Program-made: the position numbers and the translations under genes | In this document: one piece after another, positions 1 through 7,841 of the stretch | Layout: each line of letters begins with the position of its first letter | Numbering within the stretch: the first letter of the stretch is position 1 | The notes under the pieces: generated by a model | Told to the model about the DNA's origin: nothing | The model's database searches: none | What the model saw: the letters and a program-made list of their open reading frames with translations, nothing else | NCBI RefSeq assembly: GCF_015477835.1 | Contig: NZ_JADLQN010000001.1 | Coordinates: 2,356,001-2,420,000, forward strand | Direction of reading: 5' to 3' | Length of the DNA: 64,000 nucleotides | DNA from: Nocardia higoensis | GTDB lineage: Bacteria; Actinomycetota; Actinomycetes; Mycobacteriales; Mycobacteriaceae

Positions 1-110
1 GTGTATCCGGCGTCGAGTAGCGCGGCAACCGCACCCACCAACCCGATGCCTTTCACTCCGCCGCCCGCGAGGACCACATCCGCGTTCTTGTCGGAATCGG
101 AGGAGATCAT
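1..110 (-). CDS. Patatin-like phospholipase, N-terminal fragment (runs off the left edge)
   Basis: Only about the first 36 codons are present. They read from an ATG at 110 and contain DVVLAGGGVKGIGLVGAV, which includes the Gly-Gly-Gly-x-Lys-Gly oxyanion-hole motif that opens patatin domains. The catalytic GxSxG serine and the Asp lie outside the window. A good Shine-Dalgarno (GGGAGG) sits just before the ATG and supports the start. Patatin proteins are lipid acyl hydrolases; the substrate cannot be inferred here. The gene lies downstream of the vWA/MoxR unit on the same strand across a 211-base gap, so cotranscription is possible but not shown. Confidence 0.8.
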   Translation of the reverse strand, partial: MISSDSDKNADVVLAGGGVKGIGLVGAVAALLDAGY

Positions 111-321
111 GGCCGACCTCCCTCGTCACGTACACCACTGTCGCTGCCGGATCTGCTTGCACACATTTGCCGCTCCTCCCGCATCTATGGCTACTTGACG
201 CTCTTCCCTCCATTCCTGAATCGCTCACTTCGGCCCGAGAAGCCGAGCCCACTCTTCGATTATGAACAGAATCGAAGAGACGAGTTCCTCCACCCAGAAC
301 CGTCTACCCCGCGCCGCTCCC

Positions 322-1557
322 TCAGACCGTCGGCCCTATCTCGACCATCCGCGCCCACTCCGGTGTCGCGACGTAATCGGTATCGCGTTCGCTCCACCGG
401 CCGCCGTCTCGGCGGAACAGCCCGATCACCGTCCGGCACCCCGGCCGACTGGCCGGCCAGGGTGTCTGGCCGTCGGTCAGCACGACGAGCACATCGGGAC
501 GCGGCCGGCTGCGCAGCGCCTGGACGAAACCGGCGCGCAGGTCCGTACCGCCACCGCCCATCAATGCGATCCCCTCCGCCTGACACAGCGGATGCGCGAT
601 CCGTGCCGCCGCGTCACACGACAGCACGGTGACCAGATCGCGACGACCGCCGACGGCGCGGGAGATGGCGGCGACTTCCAGCAGCGCGCTGCCCAGCTCC
701 GCGTCACTGACCGAGGCCGAGGTATCGATGATCACGCTGACCCGCGGCGGCGTGCGGCGCAGGCTCGGCAACACGACGCCGGGCACCCCGGCCGAGCGCC
801 GAGCCGGCCTGCCGTAGGTGTAGTCCTCGCCGGCACCGGCGGCCGACGCCGCCGCTCGGATCGCCGCTGCCAGCAGATCCCGCCACGGCTGAGGCGGATG
901 CAGCGCCTCCTCCGCCCAACGCCGCCACCCTTGGGGAGTCTTTCCCGGGCGGCCGGCGATGCCTCGAGCCACCCGGAAACGGACGGCTTCCCGTTGCTGC
1001 TCGGTGAGGCCGTCCGCGCCGTCCGGTCCCCATTCCCATGCGCGGTGCAGTCCGTCCGCGCCGCTGCCACAGTCCAGCCAGGCCAGGTCCTGGGTGTGTG
1101 TGCCGAGGCGGAACTGACGCAGGTAGTCCTCCATCAGTCCGCCCGCGGGCAAGCCGAGCGTCGCGGGCAGGACAGCGCCCTCGGGCTGGACCAACCCGTC
1201 GCCGAACGCGTCGTCGTTGATCTCGGCATCCGCCGCGATGTTCATCCGGAGCCGCTCCGCCGGACCGGTCAGATCGTGTTCGCGGGCGAAGCGATCACTG
1301 CGTCCGTGGTGGTCGCGCAGCAGATGCGATACCTCGTGCACCAGTACCGAGGCCAGGTCCTCGATGGGCGTGGAGGCCACGAACCCGGGCGAGACGTAGC
1401 ACCGCCAGTAGCGGTCGACCCCCATCGTCGGGACATGTCGCGACTCGACGACCCGCAGCGCGTACAGGGCGGTCGCGAGGTACGGGCGCGCCCTGACAGC
1501 CAGCAGCCGGGCGGCGAAGAGTTTGTCGACGTCCAGCGCCGCGGCAGCTGCGGTCAT
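322..1557 (-). CDS. vWA-like protein with N-terminal metallopeptidase domain (DUF2201 / COG3864 type)
   Basis: This 411-residue protein has two parts. The N-terminal half carries a gluzincin-type zinc motif HEVSH at residues 74-78, followed by a conserved NIAADAEIND stretch near 106-115, as in predicted metal-dependent peptidases of the DUF2201 family. The C-terminal third is a von Willebrand A domain with a complete MIDAS: DTSAS, a GGGGTD threonine loop and VVLTDG. The ATG at 1557 overlaps the stop of the upstream ATPase gene as ATGA, so the two are translationally coupled; longer in-frame extensions would run into the ATPase gene. MoxR ATPases and vWA proteins usually act together to remodel or activate a client. 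Here the vWA partner may also cut it. The client is unknown. Confidence 0.85.
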   Translation of the reverse strand: MTAAAAALDVDKLFAARLLAVRARPYLATALYALRVVESRHVPTMGVDRYWRCYVSPGFVASTPIEDLASVLVHEVSHLLRDHHGRSDRFAREHDLTGPAERLRMNIAADAEINDDAFGDGLVQPEGAVLPATLGLPAGGLMEDYLRQFRLGTHTQDLAWLDCGSGADGLHRAWEWGPDGADGLTEQQREAVRFRVARGIAGRPGKTPQGWRRWAEEALHPPQPWRDLLAAAIRAAASAAGAGEDYTYGRPARRSAGVPGVVLPSLRRTPPRVSVIIDTSASVSDAELGSALLEVAAISRAVGGRRDLVTVLSCDAAARIAHPLCQAEGIALMGGGGTDLRAGFVQALRSRPRPDVLVVLTDGQTPWPASRPGCRTVIGLFRRDGGRWSERDTDYVATPEWARMVEIGPTV

Positions 1558-2801
1558 CGTCCGGCCCGCTCGGCGACGCGGGCCGCGGCGCGATCCGCTT
1601 CCTGGGACACCGACATCATGCCCGCCAGTCGCTCGATCGAGGCAGGCACCACCCAATCGTCCTGGCGCAGGGTGGCCAGGGTGGTCGCCGGGACGACCAC
1701 CAGGTCCGGCGCTCCGGTTTCCACCGCCTTCACCAGCACCGCCCACGCCGCATCCCACCGGGATGGCGACGGATGCCGGCGAACAGCTGTCACCACCGCG
1801 TCGAGCACGGCCTGGCGCAGATCGCCGCGCTCGGGCAGCTCGGCGGCGGCCGGGTCGGCGAGCAGCACCTCGGGGTCAGGGAGGTCCATCCGGTCGATGC
1901 TGGTCAGCAGTTCGAAGCCCGGCCCGTCTCCCACCGTGCCCCGGATCAGCTGGGACAGCACATCCGGGGAAGAGCCCGCCGCGGTGGCGAAGGCGATCAA
2001 CCGCAGTGTCATGTCCCAACTGCGTGGCGACGGCCAGGCACCGCCCCGGCGCGTCTCACTGCTGGGCAGCTGATGGACGAGCTTGGGTCGCGCCGTGAGG
2101 AGTTCGCACACGGCGCGACGGGCGAAAGCCACTGCCTGCGGCAGCTTTTCCGGATCGAGCCGGGGCAGTGTCGCGCGCGGCCAGGTCCCGCCCAGGCCGC
2201 GCACGACCACATCGTGATCATGAGTCCAGTACAAGTGCACGAACCGGTTCGCCAGCGGCGGGCTCAGCTCCCACCCGTCGGCCGCCGAGGAGCGCGGGTT
2301 GGCGGCCGCCACGATGCGCACACCCGGCGGCAGGCGAAGTGCGCCGACCCGGCGTTCCAGGACCAGGCGCAGCAGCGCGGCCTGCACGGCCGGAGGCGCC
2401 GTCGACAGCTCGTCCAGGAACAACAGCCCCCGACCCGCCCGGACGAGTCGCACTGCCCAGTCCGGCGGAGCCATCGGGACACCGTTCTCCGCGGGATCGT
2501 CTCCGAGCACGGGCAGGCCCGAAAAGTCCGACGGCTCGTGCACACTCGCGATCACCGTGGTCAACGGCAGCTCCAGCGATTCGGCGAGCTGGGTCAGCGC
2601 CGCGGTCTTGCCGATCCCCGGCTCACCCCACAACAGCACCGGCAGGTCCGCGGCCACCGCCAGGGTGAGCGCCTCCAGTTGGGTGTCGGGCCGGGGTTCG
2701 GTCCTCACCTCGCCCAGCAGGGACAGCAGTTCGTCGGCGACGTCGAGCTGGGAGAGGTGGGTTCGCTCCGCACCGGGAGCGCACGGAATGAATGCGTACA
2801 T
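1554..2801 (-). CDS. MoxR-family AAA+ ATPase
   Basis: This 415-residue AAA+ protein has Walker A GEPGIGKT near residue 60, Walker B LLFLDELS, a sensor-1 AAANPRSS and a lid region with SPPLANRF, all typical of the MoxR/CoxD branch. It lacks extra N-terminal domains. A Shine-Dalgarno (AAGGTGA) lies about 8 bases before the ATG at 2801. The gene is coupled to the downstream vWA-peptidase gene by an ATGA overlap and follows the unknown gene at 2964-4340 across about 160 bases. Members of the family are chaperones that work with vWA proteins to mature enzymes or drive stress and conflict complexes. The specific role here is not known. Confidence 0.88.
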   Translation of the reverse strand: MYAFIPCAPGAERTHLSQLDVADELLSLLGEVRTEPRPDTQLEALTLAVAADLPVLLWGEPGIGKTAALTQLAESLELPLTTVIASVHEPSDFSGLPVLGDDPAENGVPMAPPDWAVRLVRAGRGLLFLDELSTAPPAVQAALLRLVLERRVGALRLPPGVRIVAAANPRSSAADGWELSPPLANRFVHLYWTHDHDVVVRGLGGTWPRATLPRLDPEKLPQAVAFARRAVCELLTARPKLVHQLPSSETRRGGAWPSPRSWDMTLRLIAFATAAGSSPDVLSQLIRGTVGDGPGFELLTSIDRMDLPDPEVLLADPAAAELPERGDLRQAVLDAVVTAVRRHPSPSRWDAAWAVLVKAVETGAPDLVVVPATTLATLRQDDWVVPASIERLAGMMSVSQEADRAAARVAERAGR

Positions 2802-2963
2802 GTGTGAATCACCTTCGAGTGGTCGATGATCGGCGCGCTCGGCGCCGAACGGACGGGAAATGAGATCGCTCGATGAGGGCCGTGCCGCGCGGTGTGGGCG
2901 TGGACGGGAGGGACGGCGGTCGGCGGGAGGCCAGATGTCCGAGTCAGTGCCGGGGTCTCGGGG

Positions 2964-4340
2964 TCACCGCTGGGTGGCGTGACGCGGGTGTGCTCGATGT
3001 GCGCGACGCGCGTCGGACCGGATAGGCCCCGGACCGGTCAGCCCGGCCCGGAACAATCCGTAGGTGGTCCGCTGACGCGCGAACGCCTCCAAGGCGTCCC
3101 GCAACGGCCCGTCCCGCAGCACGGCACCGGGACCGAGCAGGCCCTCGACCACGGCCAGCGCCCCGTCGGTGTCGCCGTGATCCAACCGTTCCCGGACACC
3201 GTCGAGGCAGTCCGGACGGCGATGCGCTCGGTCGATGGCCCGCAGGCACGGCAGCGGAACACCGGTCAGGGCGACCAGCAGTTCCTCCCGCCGGATCTCG
3301 GCCGGATCATGGTCGAGCGCGGTCAGCACGCCGTCGACCAGTCCGATCCGATGCTGCTCGCCCCGGCACCGCACCAGTTGCCGACTGCTCGCCTCCTCGG
3401 CTCTGCGGGCTGCACCCGGCCGCGGACAGTCCGGTGCCAGCGCGGAGGCGACCAGCGGATGCAGCCGATCGGCTGTGATCGCACCGGCGCGAAGCAATTC
3501 GAGGTCGGGCAGCACCCAGGTCGCCGCATCCGGCAGCACCGGCAGCGCGGACACCGCACCGCGCGGATATGCCTCGGCGATCCGCAACGCGGGCAGGCGG
3601 TCGCGGTCGACGGACAGCTCCACGACCACCTCGCGCCGACCCCCGAACCGCACCCGCAGAGCGCCGGTCTGCCGTCCTTCGGCGCGCAGCAGTATCCCCG
3701 CTTCGGCCACCCATCGGTCGACAGCGGAGCCATCGGGCGCTATCGCCGACAACGCTGGGTCGATACCGCGACTTGTGTCGAATTGTGCTGCCCCGGAACG
3801 TATTCCGAGTTCGCCGACGCTGCGCACATCCCACAGGTGACGATGCAGATCCAGGCGGAACCGCCGGTTCGGCCGGGGATGCGGGTGCGGGCCGGCACAG
3901 GATCGGTCCCACACCGCGAGGCTGATCCGCTGCCCGGCATCGGCCCACGCCGGCGCGGTGCGCACCACCAGCGCCACCGAACTCGCTGTGCGACAGCTGC
4001 TTTCGGAGTCGGATGGCCCGTACCGTGCCAGCGCGATGGTCAGCCCAGGCCGCAGCAATCCTTCAGGAGCGACCCTCGGCAGATGCCAGCGCAACAGATC
4101 AGGCGCCAGACAGCGCAGATCATCCTCGACTCGGGCGGCGACCTCGTGGCCGTGCCTGCGTGCCAGCGCCCGCGCATCGATATCGATATCGAAACCGGCA
4201 GCGGCACAAGCGCCCACCCAGTCCCCGGCACGCCGCCGGGCCGTCGCGGTCTCGATCATGGACGGCGGCACGGCGAACTCCCGCACGCGCAGCCAGAGGG
4301 ACAGACGGGAATCGTCACCGTTCGTGTTCGGAGTGCGCAT
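2964..4340 (-). CDS. Hypothetical protein at the head of the MoxR/vWA unit
   Basis: I do not recognise this 458-residue protein. It is soluble, has no signal peptide or membrane segment, and is rich in Arg, Ala, Asp and Leu with many short helical stretches. Third positions are nearly all G or C across its length, so it is a real gene. The ATG at 4340 follows AAGGTGAG at good spacing; a GTG two codons upstream is possible. It lies on the same strand as the MoxR and vWA-peptidase genes and probably forms one transcription unit with them. By position it could be the variable third partner (adaptor, sensor or client) known from vWA-MoxR ternary systems. I see no direct motif match for that idea. 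Confidence 0.7.
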   Translation of the reverse strand: MRTPNTNGDDSRLSLWLRVREFAVPPSMIETATARRRAGDWVGACAAAGFDIDIDARALARRHGHEVAARVEDDLRCLAPDLLRWHLPRVAPEGLLRPGLTIALARYGPSDSESSCRTASSVALVVRTAPAWADAGQRISLAVWDRSCAGPHPHPRPNRRFRLDLHRHLWDVRSVGELGIRSGAAQFDTSRGIDPALSAIAPDGSAVDRWVAEAGILLRAEGRQTGALRVRFGGRREVVVELSVDRDRLPALRIAEAYPRGAVSALPVLPDAATWVLPDLELLRAGAITADRLHPLVASALAPDCPRPGAARRAEEASSRQLVRCRGEQHRIGLVDGVLTALDHDPAEIRREELLVALTGVPLPCLRAIDRAHRRPDCLDGVRERLDHGDTDGALAVVEGLLGPGAVLRDGPLRDALEAFARQRTTYGLFRAGLTGPGPIRSDARRAHRAHPRHATQR

Positions 4341-4571
4341 CAGCACTCACCTTGCACGAACGGGACCCCCAATCTCTGATCAGAATGAGTCATCACGAAG
4401 CCGACGATAACACGGGGCGATCGTCACAGCGGTGTGCCGGGAGCGAGCGGGTTGCCGTCCCCCCTCCGGAGCGCGATCATCGATAGTGATCGCGCTCGCT
4501 GTCCCCGGCCGCTCCCGCGCGCCGGCGACTCCACAGAACCCGTAGTTCTCGGCGACGAGAGGATCGCGCCC

Positions 4572-4955
4572 ATGTCCTCGCATCACAAAGGGAAGCAGGC
4601 CGAACAGCCCGCCCTGGAGGCTCGGCCCGCCACTGCCCCGGGGTCCCCCGCGACTACCGAAAGTCCCCCCGCGGCCACCCTGAACTTGCCCTTCCTCAGC
4701 GCCCGCGTGGCCATCCCCGGCCAGGGCATCGACATGAAGGCAGGGCCGGTCCGGCTGTCCCTACCGACCCGCTATCTCTATTACGGCGGACTCGGTGCGC
4801 TCACCGTCGCCGGCGCGATCGAGTGGCCCATCGCCGGGGCTCTCGCGGTGACCGGGTTGATCGTCGATCGCCTGCGCACACCCGCCGCCGACCGGCCCCA
4901 GGCCGTGGGCGCAGGCGCAGGCGCAGGCGCAGGCGCAGGCGCAGGCGGGAAGTAA
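4572..4955 (+). CDS. Small membrane protein with C-terminal Gly-Ala repeat
   Basis: This 127-residue protein starts at ATG 4572 behind a GAGAGGA Shine-Dalgarno. An N-terminal 35-residue Ser/Thr/Pro-rich hydrophilic stretch is followed by a region with PFLSARVAIPGQGIDMKAGP, then a hydrophobic hairpin (YLYYGGLGALTVAGAIEWPIAGALAVTGLIV split by a Glu-Trp-Pro) that probably crosses the membrane once or twice. It ends in AGAGAGAGAGAGG, encoded by a perfect hexanucleotide repeat. It is divergent from the unknown gene of the MoxR unit. The function is unknown. Its size and layout resemble small actinobacterial integral membrane proteins of no assigned role. Confidence 0.7.
   Translation: MSSHHKGKQAEQPALEARPATAPGSPATTESPPAATLNLPFLSARVAIPGQGIDMKAGPVRLSLPTRYLYYGGLGALTVAGAIEWPIAGALAVTGLIVDRLRTPAADRPQAVGAGAGAGAGAGAGGK
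4911..4946 (+). repeat. Six perfect copies of GCAGGC
   Basis: Six head-to-tail copies of the hexamer encode alternating Gly-Ala dipeptides at the C terminus of the small membrane protein. The unit length is a multiple of three, so slippage would change tail length without breaking the frame. Confidence 0.95.
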
Positions 4956-5047
4956 CCGCAGAGCACCACCCCGGACCCCTCCATGCCGTTCGGCGAATTC
5001 CCTCGAGCAGTGCCTCCCTGTCGCAGGCCCGGGCCCGAGTTCTCTGC

Positions 5048-5989
5048 TCAGCCCGACTCGAAGTGCCGAAGCACGCGGAGGGACCGAAGGGTGACCCACC
5101 GGTTCGGCGTCCCGGCCCGGGGATAGGAGACGTGCGTTCGGCCCGGGTAATGGGCGGCCCCCACCCACCGACCATCGGGCCGACGTCGCTTCCGGACGAG
5201 ATCGAGCGCGTCGGCGAGACGTGAGTCGTAGGCGATGCCCGCACCGCGGAGCACATCGAGCCCTCGGAGCACATCGAAGTGCCAGCGGGCAGGCTCGTGG
5301 AATCGGGTGAATTCCGCACGTATCGGCTCGCCGTCTGATCGTCGCCGGTACAGGTGCCGGTCGAGCAGCACCGTCGCCGCCTCGCCTATCGCGCAGCGCA
5401 CGTCGTCCGCGCGATAGGCGTAGCCCCGACGCAGGAATTCGGCGAATCCGTCGATGACGCTCGTCGTACTGTGGACCGAGGAGACTCCGGCGCCCGACCT
5501 GTTCGCTCGGCAGTTGAAGCCCCCGTCGGGCAGTTGCTGCCCGAGTACGAAGTCCACCACACTCGCCACGGCGGCGGACTCCGCACCGAAGTAGCAGGAG
5601 TAGGCGAGGAACATCCCGTTCATACAGACGTCTGAGTTTTTCACCGAATCCGCCGGGTTGAACCCGCCGTCCTCACCTCTGTGTGCTTCCAGAGCCGACG
5701 CCACGGCCCGGGCACAGATCGGCTCGTCGACCGGCACGGCCAGGTCGCGCAGTTCCAGCAGCGAGTAGTGCGCGCACGTCCACTTCGGCTCGTAGAAACC
5801 CCGCCCCCAGCCACCACGCTGTCCGGCGGAGAGGATCCGCGCACCAGTCCCCTCCGATGCGATGCGTGCTCGAAGATCGGGCCGCGTGTCGTCGAGCAGG
5901 TCGCGACGGGTCTGGAACTGCACCGCGACCTCGCCGTCCAGAAGCCACCGGACGACCTCGTCCTCGAGATTCCCGCCGACCGCGCCCAC
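5048..5989 (-). CDS. Prenyltransferase / squalene-oxidase-repeat protein
   Basis: This 313-residue alpha-toroid protein contains repeats of the squalene cyclase/prenyltransferase type, seen as EDGGFNPAD, QQLPDGGFNC and RPDGRWVGAA, each preceded by helical segments. It lacks the DxDD motif of class II cyclases, and it is about half the length of squalene-hopene cyclase. It may be a truncated-family binding or cyclase-like protein and is not a proven terpene cyclase. The GTG at 5989 has only a weak ribosome site. The gene follows the MBL hydrolase on the same strand by 47 bases, so the two may be cotranscribed. Confidence 0.7.
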   Translation of the reverse strand: MGAVGGNLEDEVVRWLLDGEVAVQFQTRRDLLDDTRPDLRARIASEGTGARILSAGQRGGWGRGFYEPKWTCAHYSLLELRDLAVPVDEPICARAVASALEAHRGEDGGFNPADSVKNSDVCMNGMFLAYSCYFGAESAAVASVVDFVLGQQLPDGGFNCRANRSGAGVSSVHSTTSVIDGFAEFLRRGYAYRADDVRCAIGEAATVLLDRHLYRRRSDGEPIRAEFTRFHEPARWHFDVLRGLDVLRGAGIAYDSRLADALDLVRKRRRPDGRWVGAAHYPGRTHVSYPRAGTPNRWVTLRSLRVLRHFESG

Positions 5990-6036
5990 GGAATCAGTCT
6001 AAGGAGCGGTCGGCAGGTGTTTCCGGCACGGGCGGA

Positions 6037-6912
6037 TCAGCGAGTGGCGGCCGGAACCGGTTGCCAGTGGTGGGCGCCGCCCGTCGTGGTGACGCGGCCG
6101 AACTGGACGTCGGCGAAGTGCATGCCGAAGCCGAGGACACCGGGCTCGGTCAGCTGGTCGACGAGCCATGCGGTGGTGGCGCGTGATCGGACGGGGTCGT
6201 CGTCGGCGGAGCTGGTCAGGCCGGGGTGGGTGATCTGGACGGGGGTGGTCATGGCGTCGCCGAAGACCAGCAATTGCTCATCGCCGCTGGTGACTCGGTA
6301 GCCGGTGTGGCCGAGGCTGTGGCCCGGGGTGGGCATCGGGTGCACGCCCGGGAAGATCTCGTCCTCCCCGATCGTGCGTACCTGGTCGGCAATCACATCG
6401 AGGACTTCCGGGGGCGTGCCGTCGGCGATCGCGAGGTGGGGGTTGTGCCATTCGGCGGCGGAGACCAGGATCGGGATGCCGGCGAAGATGTTGGTGGTGG
6501 TGCCGGGATGGGCCTGCCACAGCCACCCGAGGTGGTCCATGTGCAGGTGGGTCAGCGCCACGAGCTCGATGTCGGCGACGCCGCGGCCGACGGCGGCCAG
6601 GCTGTCGAGCAGTGCGCCGCCGCGAAGAAACCCGACCTGTGTGGGCACGGCCAAAGGCCCGAATCCGGCGTCGATCATCATGGCGCGGTCACCGTATTCG
6701 ATCAACAACGCTCCGACGCTGGCGGCGAGGTAGCCGTCGCCGTCGATCAGGTCGGCGAACTGCTGCCAGATCTCTTCGCCGGCGTCGGGCAGCCAGCGGT
6801 GGGGATCGATGCGGGCCACGCCGTCGGGCAGGTAGGTGACACGGTGGTCACCGACGTCGATACTGCGCAGCTCGACGGCTTCACGGTGGAGACGTTCTCG
6901 GGTGATGATCAT
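6037..6912 (-). CDS. Metallo-beta-lactamase-fold hydrolase
   Basis: This 291-residue enzyme has the signature LTHLHMDHLG (HxHxDH), MPTPGHSLGHTGY with the third metal histidine, and VFGDAM with the bridging aspartate. The pattern matches the lactonase-like branch (AHL lactonases, AttM/PNP-type hydrolases), not true beta-lactamases. The ATG at 6912 is preceded by AGGAG. There is no signal peptide, so it is cytoplasmic. It lies beside a TetR/exporter pair on the same strand, which suggests detoxification or signal degradation, although the 305-base gap carrying a hairpin argues for a separate transcript. The substrate cannot be read from the sequence. Confidence 0.85.
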   Translation of the reverse strand: MIITRERLHREAVELRSIDVGDHRVTYLPDGVARIDPHRWLPDAGEEIWQQFADLIDGDGYLAASVGALLIEYGDRAMMIDAGFGPLAVPTQVGFLRGGALLDSLAAVGRGVADIELVALTHLHMDHLGWLWQAHPGTTTNIFAGIPILVSAAEWHNPHLAIADGTPPEVLDVIADQVRTIGEDEIFPGVHPMPTPGHSLGHTGYRVTSGDEQLLVFGDAMTTPVQITHPGLTSSADDDPVRSRATTAWLVDQLTEPGVLGFGMHFADVQFGRVTTTGGAHHWQPVPAATR

Positions 6913-7217
6913 GGCGAACTCCTAGCAGGACTCCTGCCCGATCTCGGGTATCTCGGGCCACGGCGAGTCGCCCGCGCGCGACGGTGGGTGTCGTGTCCGA
7001 GAGGTTGTGCGGCCCGAGTCGCCGGGTCATGGTCGTAGCGGCACGAATGTCTTTCCACGACAGCGCGTTCGGCTCGAGCATCAATGGCGGCAGCACCATG
7101 CCGCGGAAGCCTGTCGTGATCGAAGTGGCGGCCGTGAGCGGAGAGCTCACGGCCGGCGCGCCGCGGAGTCGGCGGGACACATGGCAAGCGCTGCTACAAC
7201 CGTAGAAGGCGTTCGCG
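6913..7217. other. Intergenic region between TetR and MBL genes
   Basis: No convincing gene was found. Short open frames exist on both strands but lack a ribosome site and normal codon bias. It contains the hairpin at 7130-7154 that can end the TetR transcript, and presumably the promoter of the MBL gene. Confidence 0.5.
7130..7154 (-). terminator. Hairpin downstream of the TetR gene
   Basis: GGCCGTGAGC and GCTCACGGCC form a perfect 10-bp stem with a 5-base loop, 64 bases past the TetR stop. There is no T-tract, which is common for actinobacterial terminators. Confidence 0.5.
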
Positions 7218-7805
7218 TCACCGCGCGGCGACGGGTGGACCGGTGCCCACGTTCATGGCCTGCGTGAGAACGCGGTGAATGTAGTCGGGGTCGGCAGGGG
7301 CGTTGTCGATCAGAATCGCTGTGCACAGGCCGTCGGATGCGGCGACCACCGCGGCGATCGCATCGGCGTCATCGGTTAGTGTCGCGGCGAGTTCGGCGAC
7401 ATTCTCGCGCCACCGACGAGCGACCGGCGCCAGGGCGGGGCGGCGAGCGGCGAGCGTCGAAAGCTCGCGCTCAGCCAGGGCACGCTCGCGCCCCGGCCCG
7501 CCGGATTCGGCGATGAGCCGGGCCAGGCCACGCAGTTTGTCGCCGGGGCTGTCGATGATGGCGCGGATGCACGCGGTGTAGTCGTCGGCGACGCTGGACA
7601 GGGCCGCGACGAGCAAGTCGTCCAGAGTGGCGAAGTAGTAGGTGCTCAGACTGGTGGCGATACCTGCCTGCTTGGCGACCGTACGGTGGGTGACACCGGC
7701 GGCACCGTCACGGGTGACGACGGCGAGGGTGGCGTCGATGATTTCGGCACGGCGTCTGCTGCCCCGGGCCTTTCGTCCGTCGACGGGCTCTTCGTCGTCG
7801 CTCAT
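7218..7805 (-). CDS. TetR-family regulator of the adjacent exporter
   Basis: This 195-residue protein has an N-terminal TetR helix-turn-helix (RRAEIIDATLAVV followed by GVTHRTVAKQAGIATSLSTYYF) and a variable ligand-binding C-terminal half. It lies 36 bases downstream of the MFS exporter gene on the same strand, an arrangement typical of a repressor cotranscribed with the pump it controls. The inverted repeat at 9391-9421 upstream of the exporter is the obvious candidate binding site and would also give autoregulation. The ligand is unknown; it is probably a pump substrate. Confidence 0.85.
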   Translation of the reverse strand: MSDDEEPVDGRKARGSRRRAEIIDATLAVVTRDGAAGVTHRTVAKQAGIATSLSTYYFATLDDLLVAALSSVADDYTACIRAIIDSPGDKLRGLARLIAESGGPGRERALAERELSTLAARRPALAPVARRWRENVAELAATLTDDADAIAAVVAASDGLCTAILIDNAPADPDYIHRVLTQAMNVGTGPPVAAR

Positions 7806-7841
7806 GCTCCCCTCCTGCGTGTTCCAGGGCCACCGAGCACA

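Noticed and set aside
6881-7180. 99-codon minus-strand frame between the TetR and MBL genes
   Set aside because: It overlaps the MBL start, crosses a hairpin, lacks a ribosome site and has no recognisable domain.
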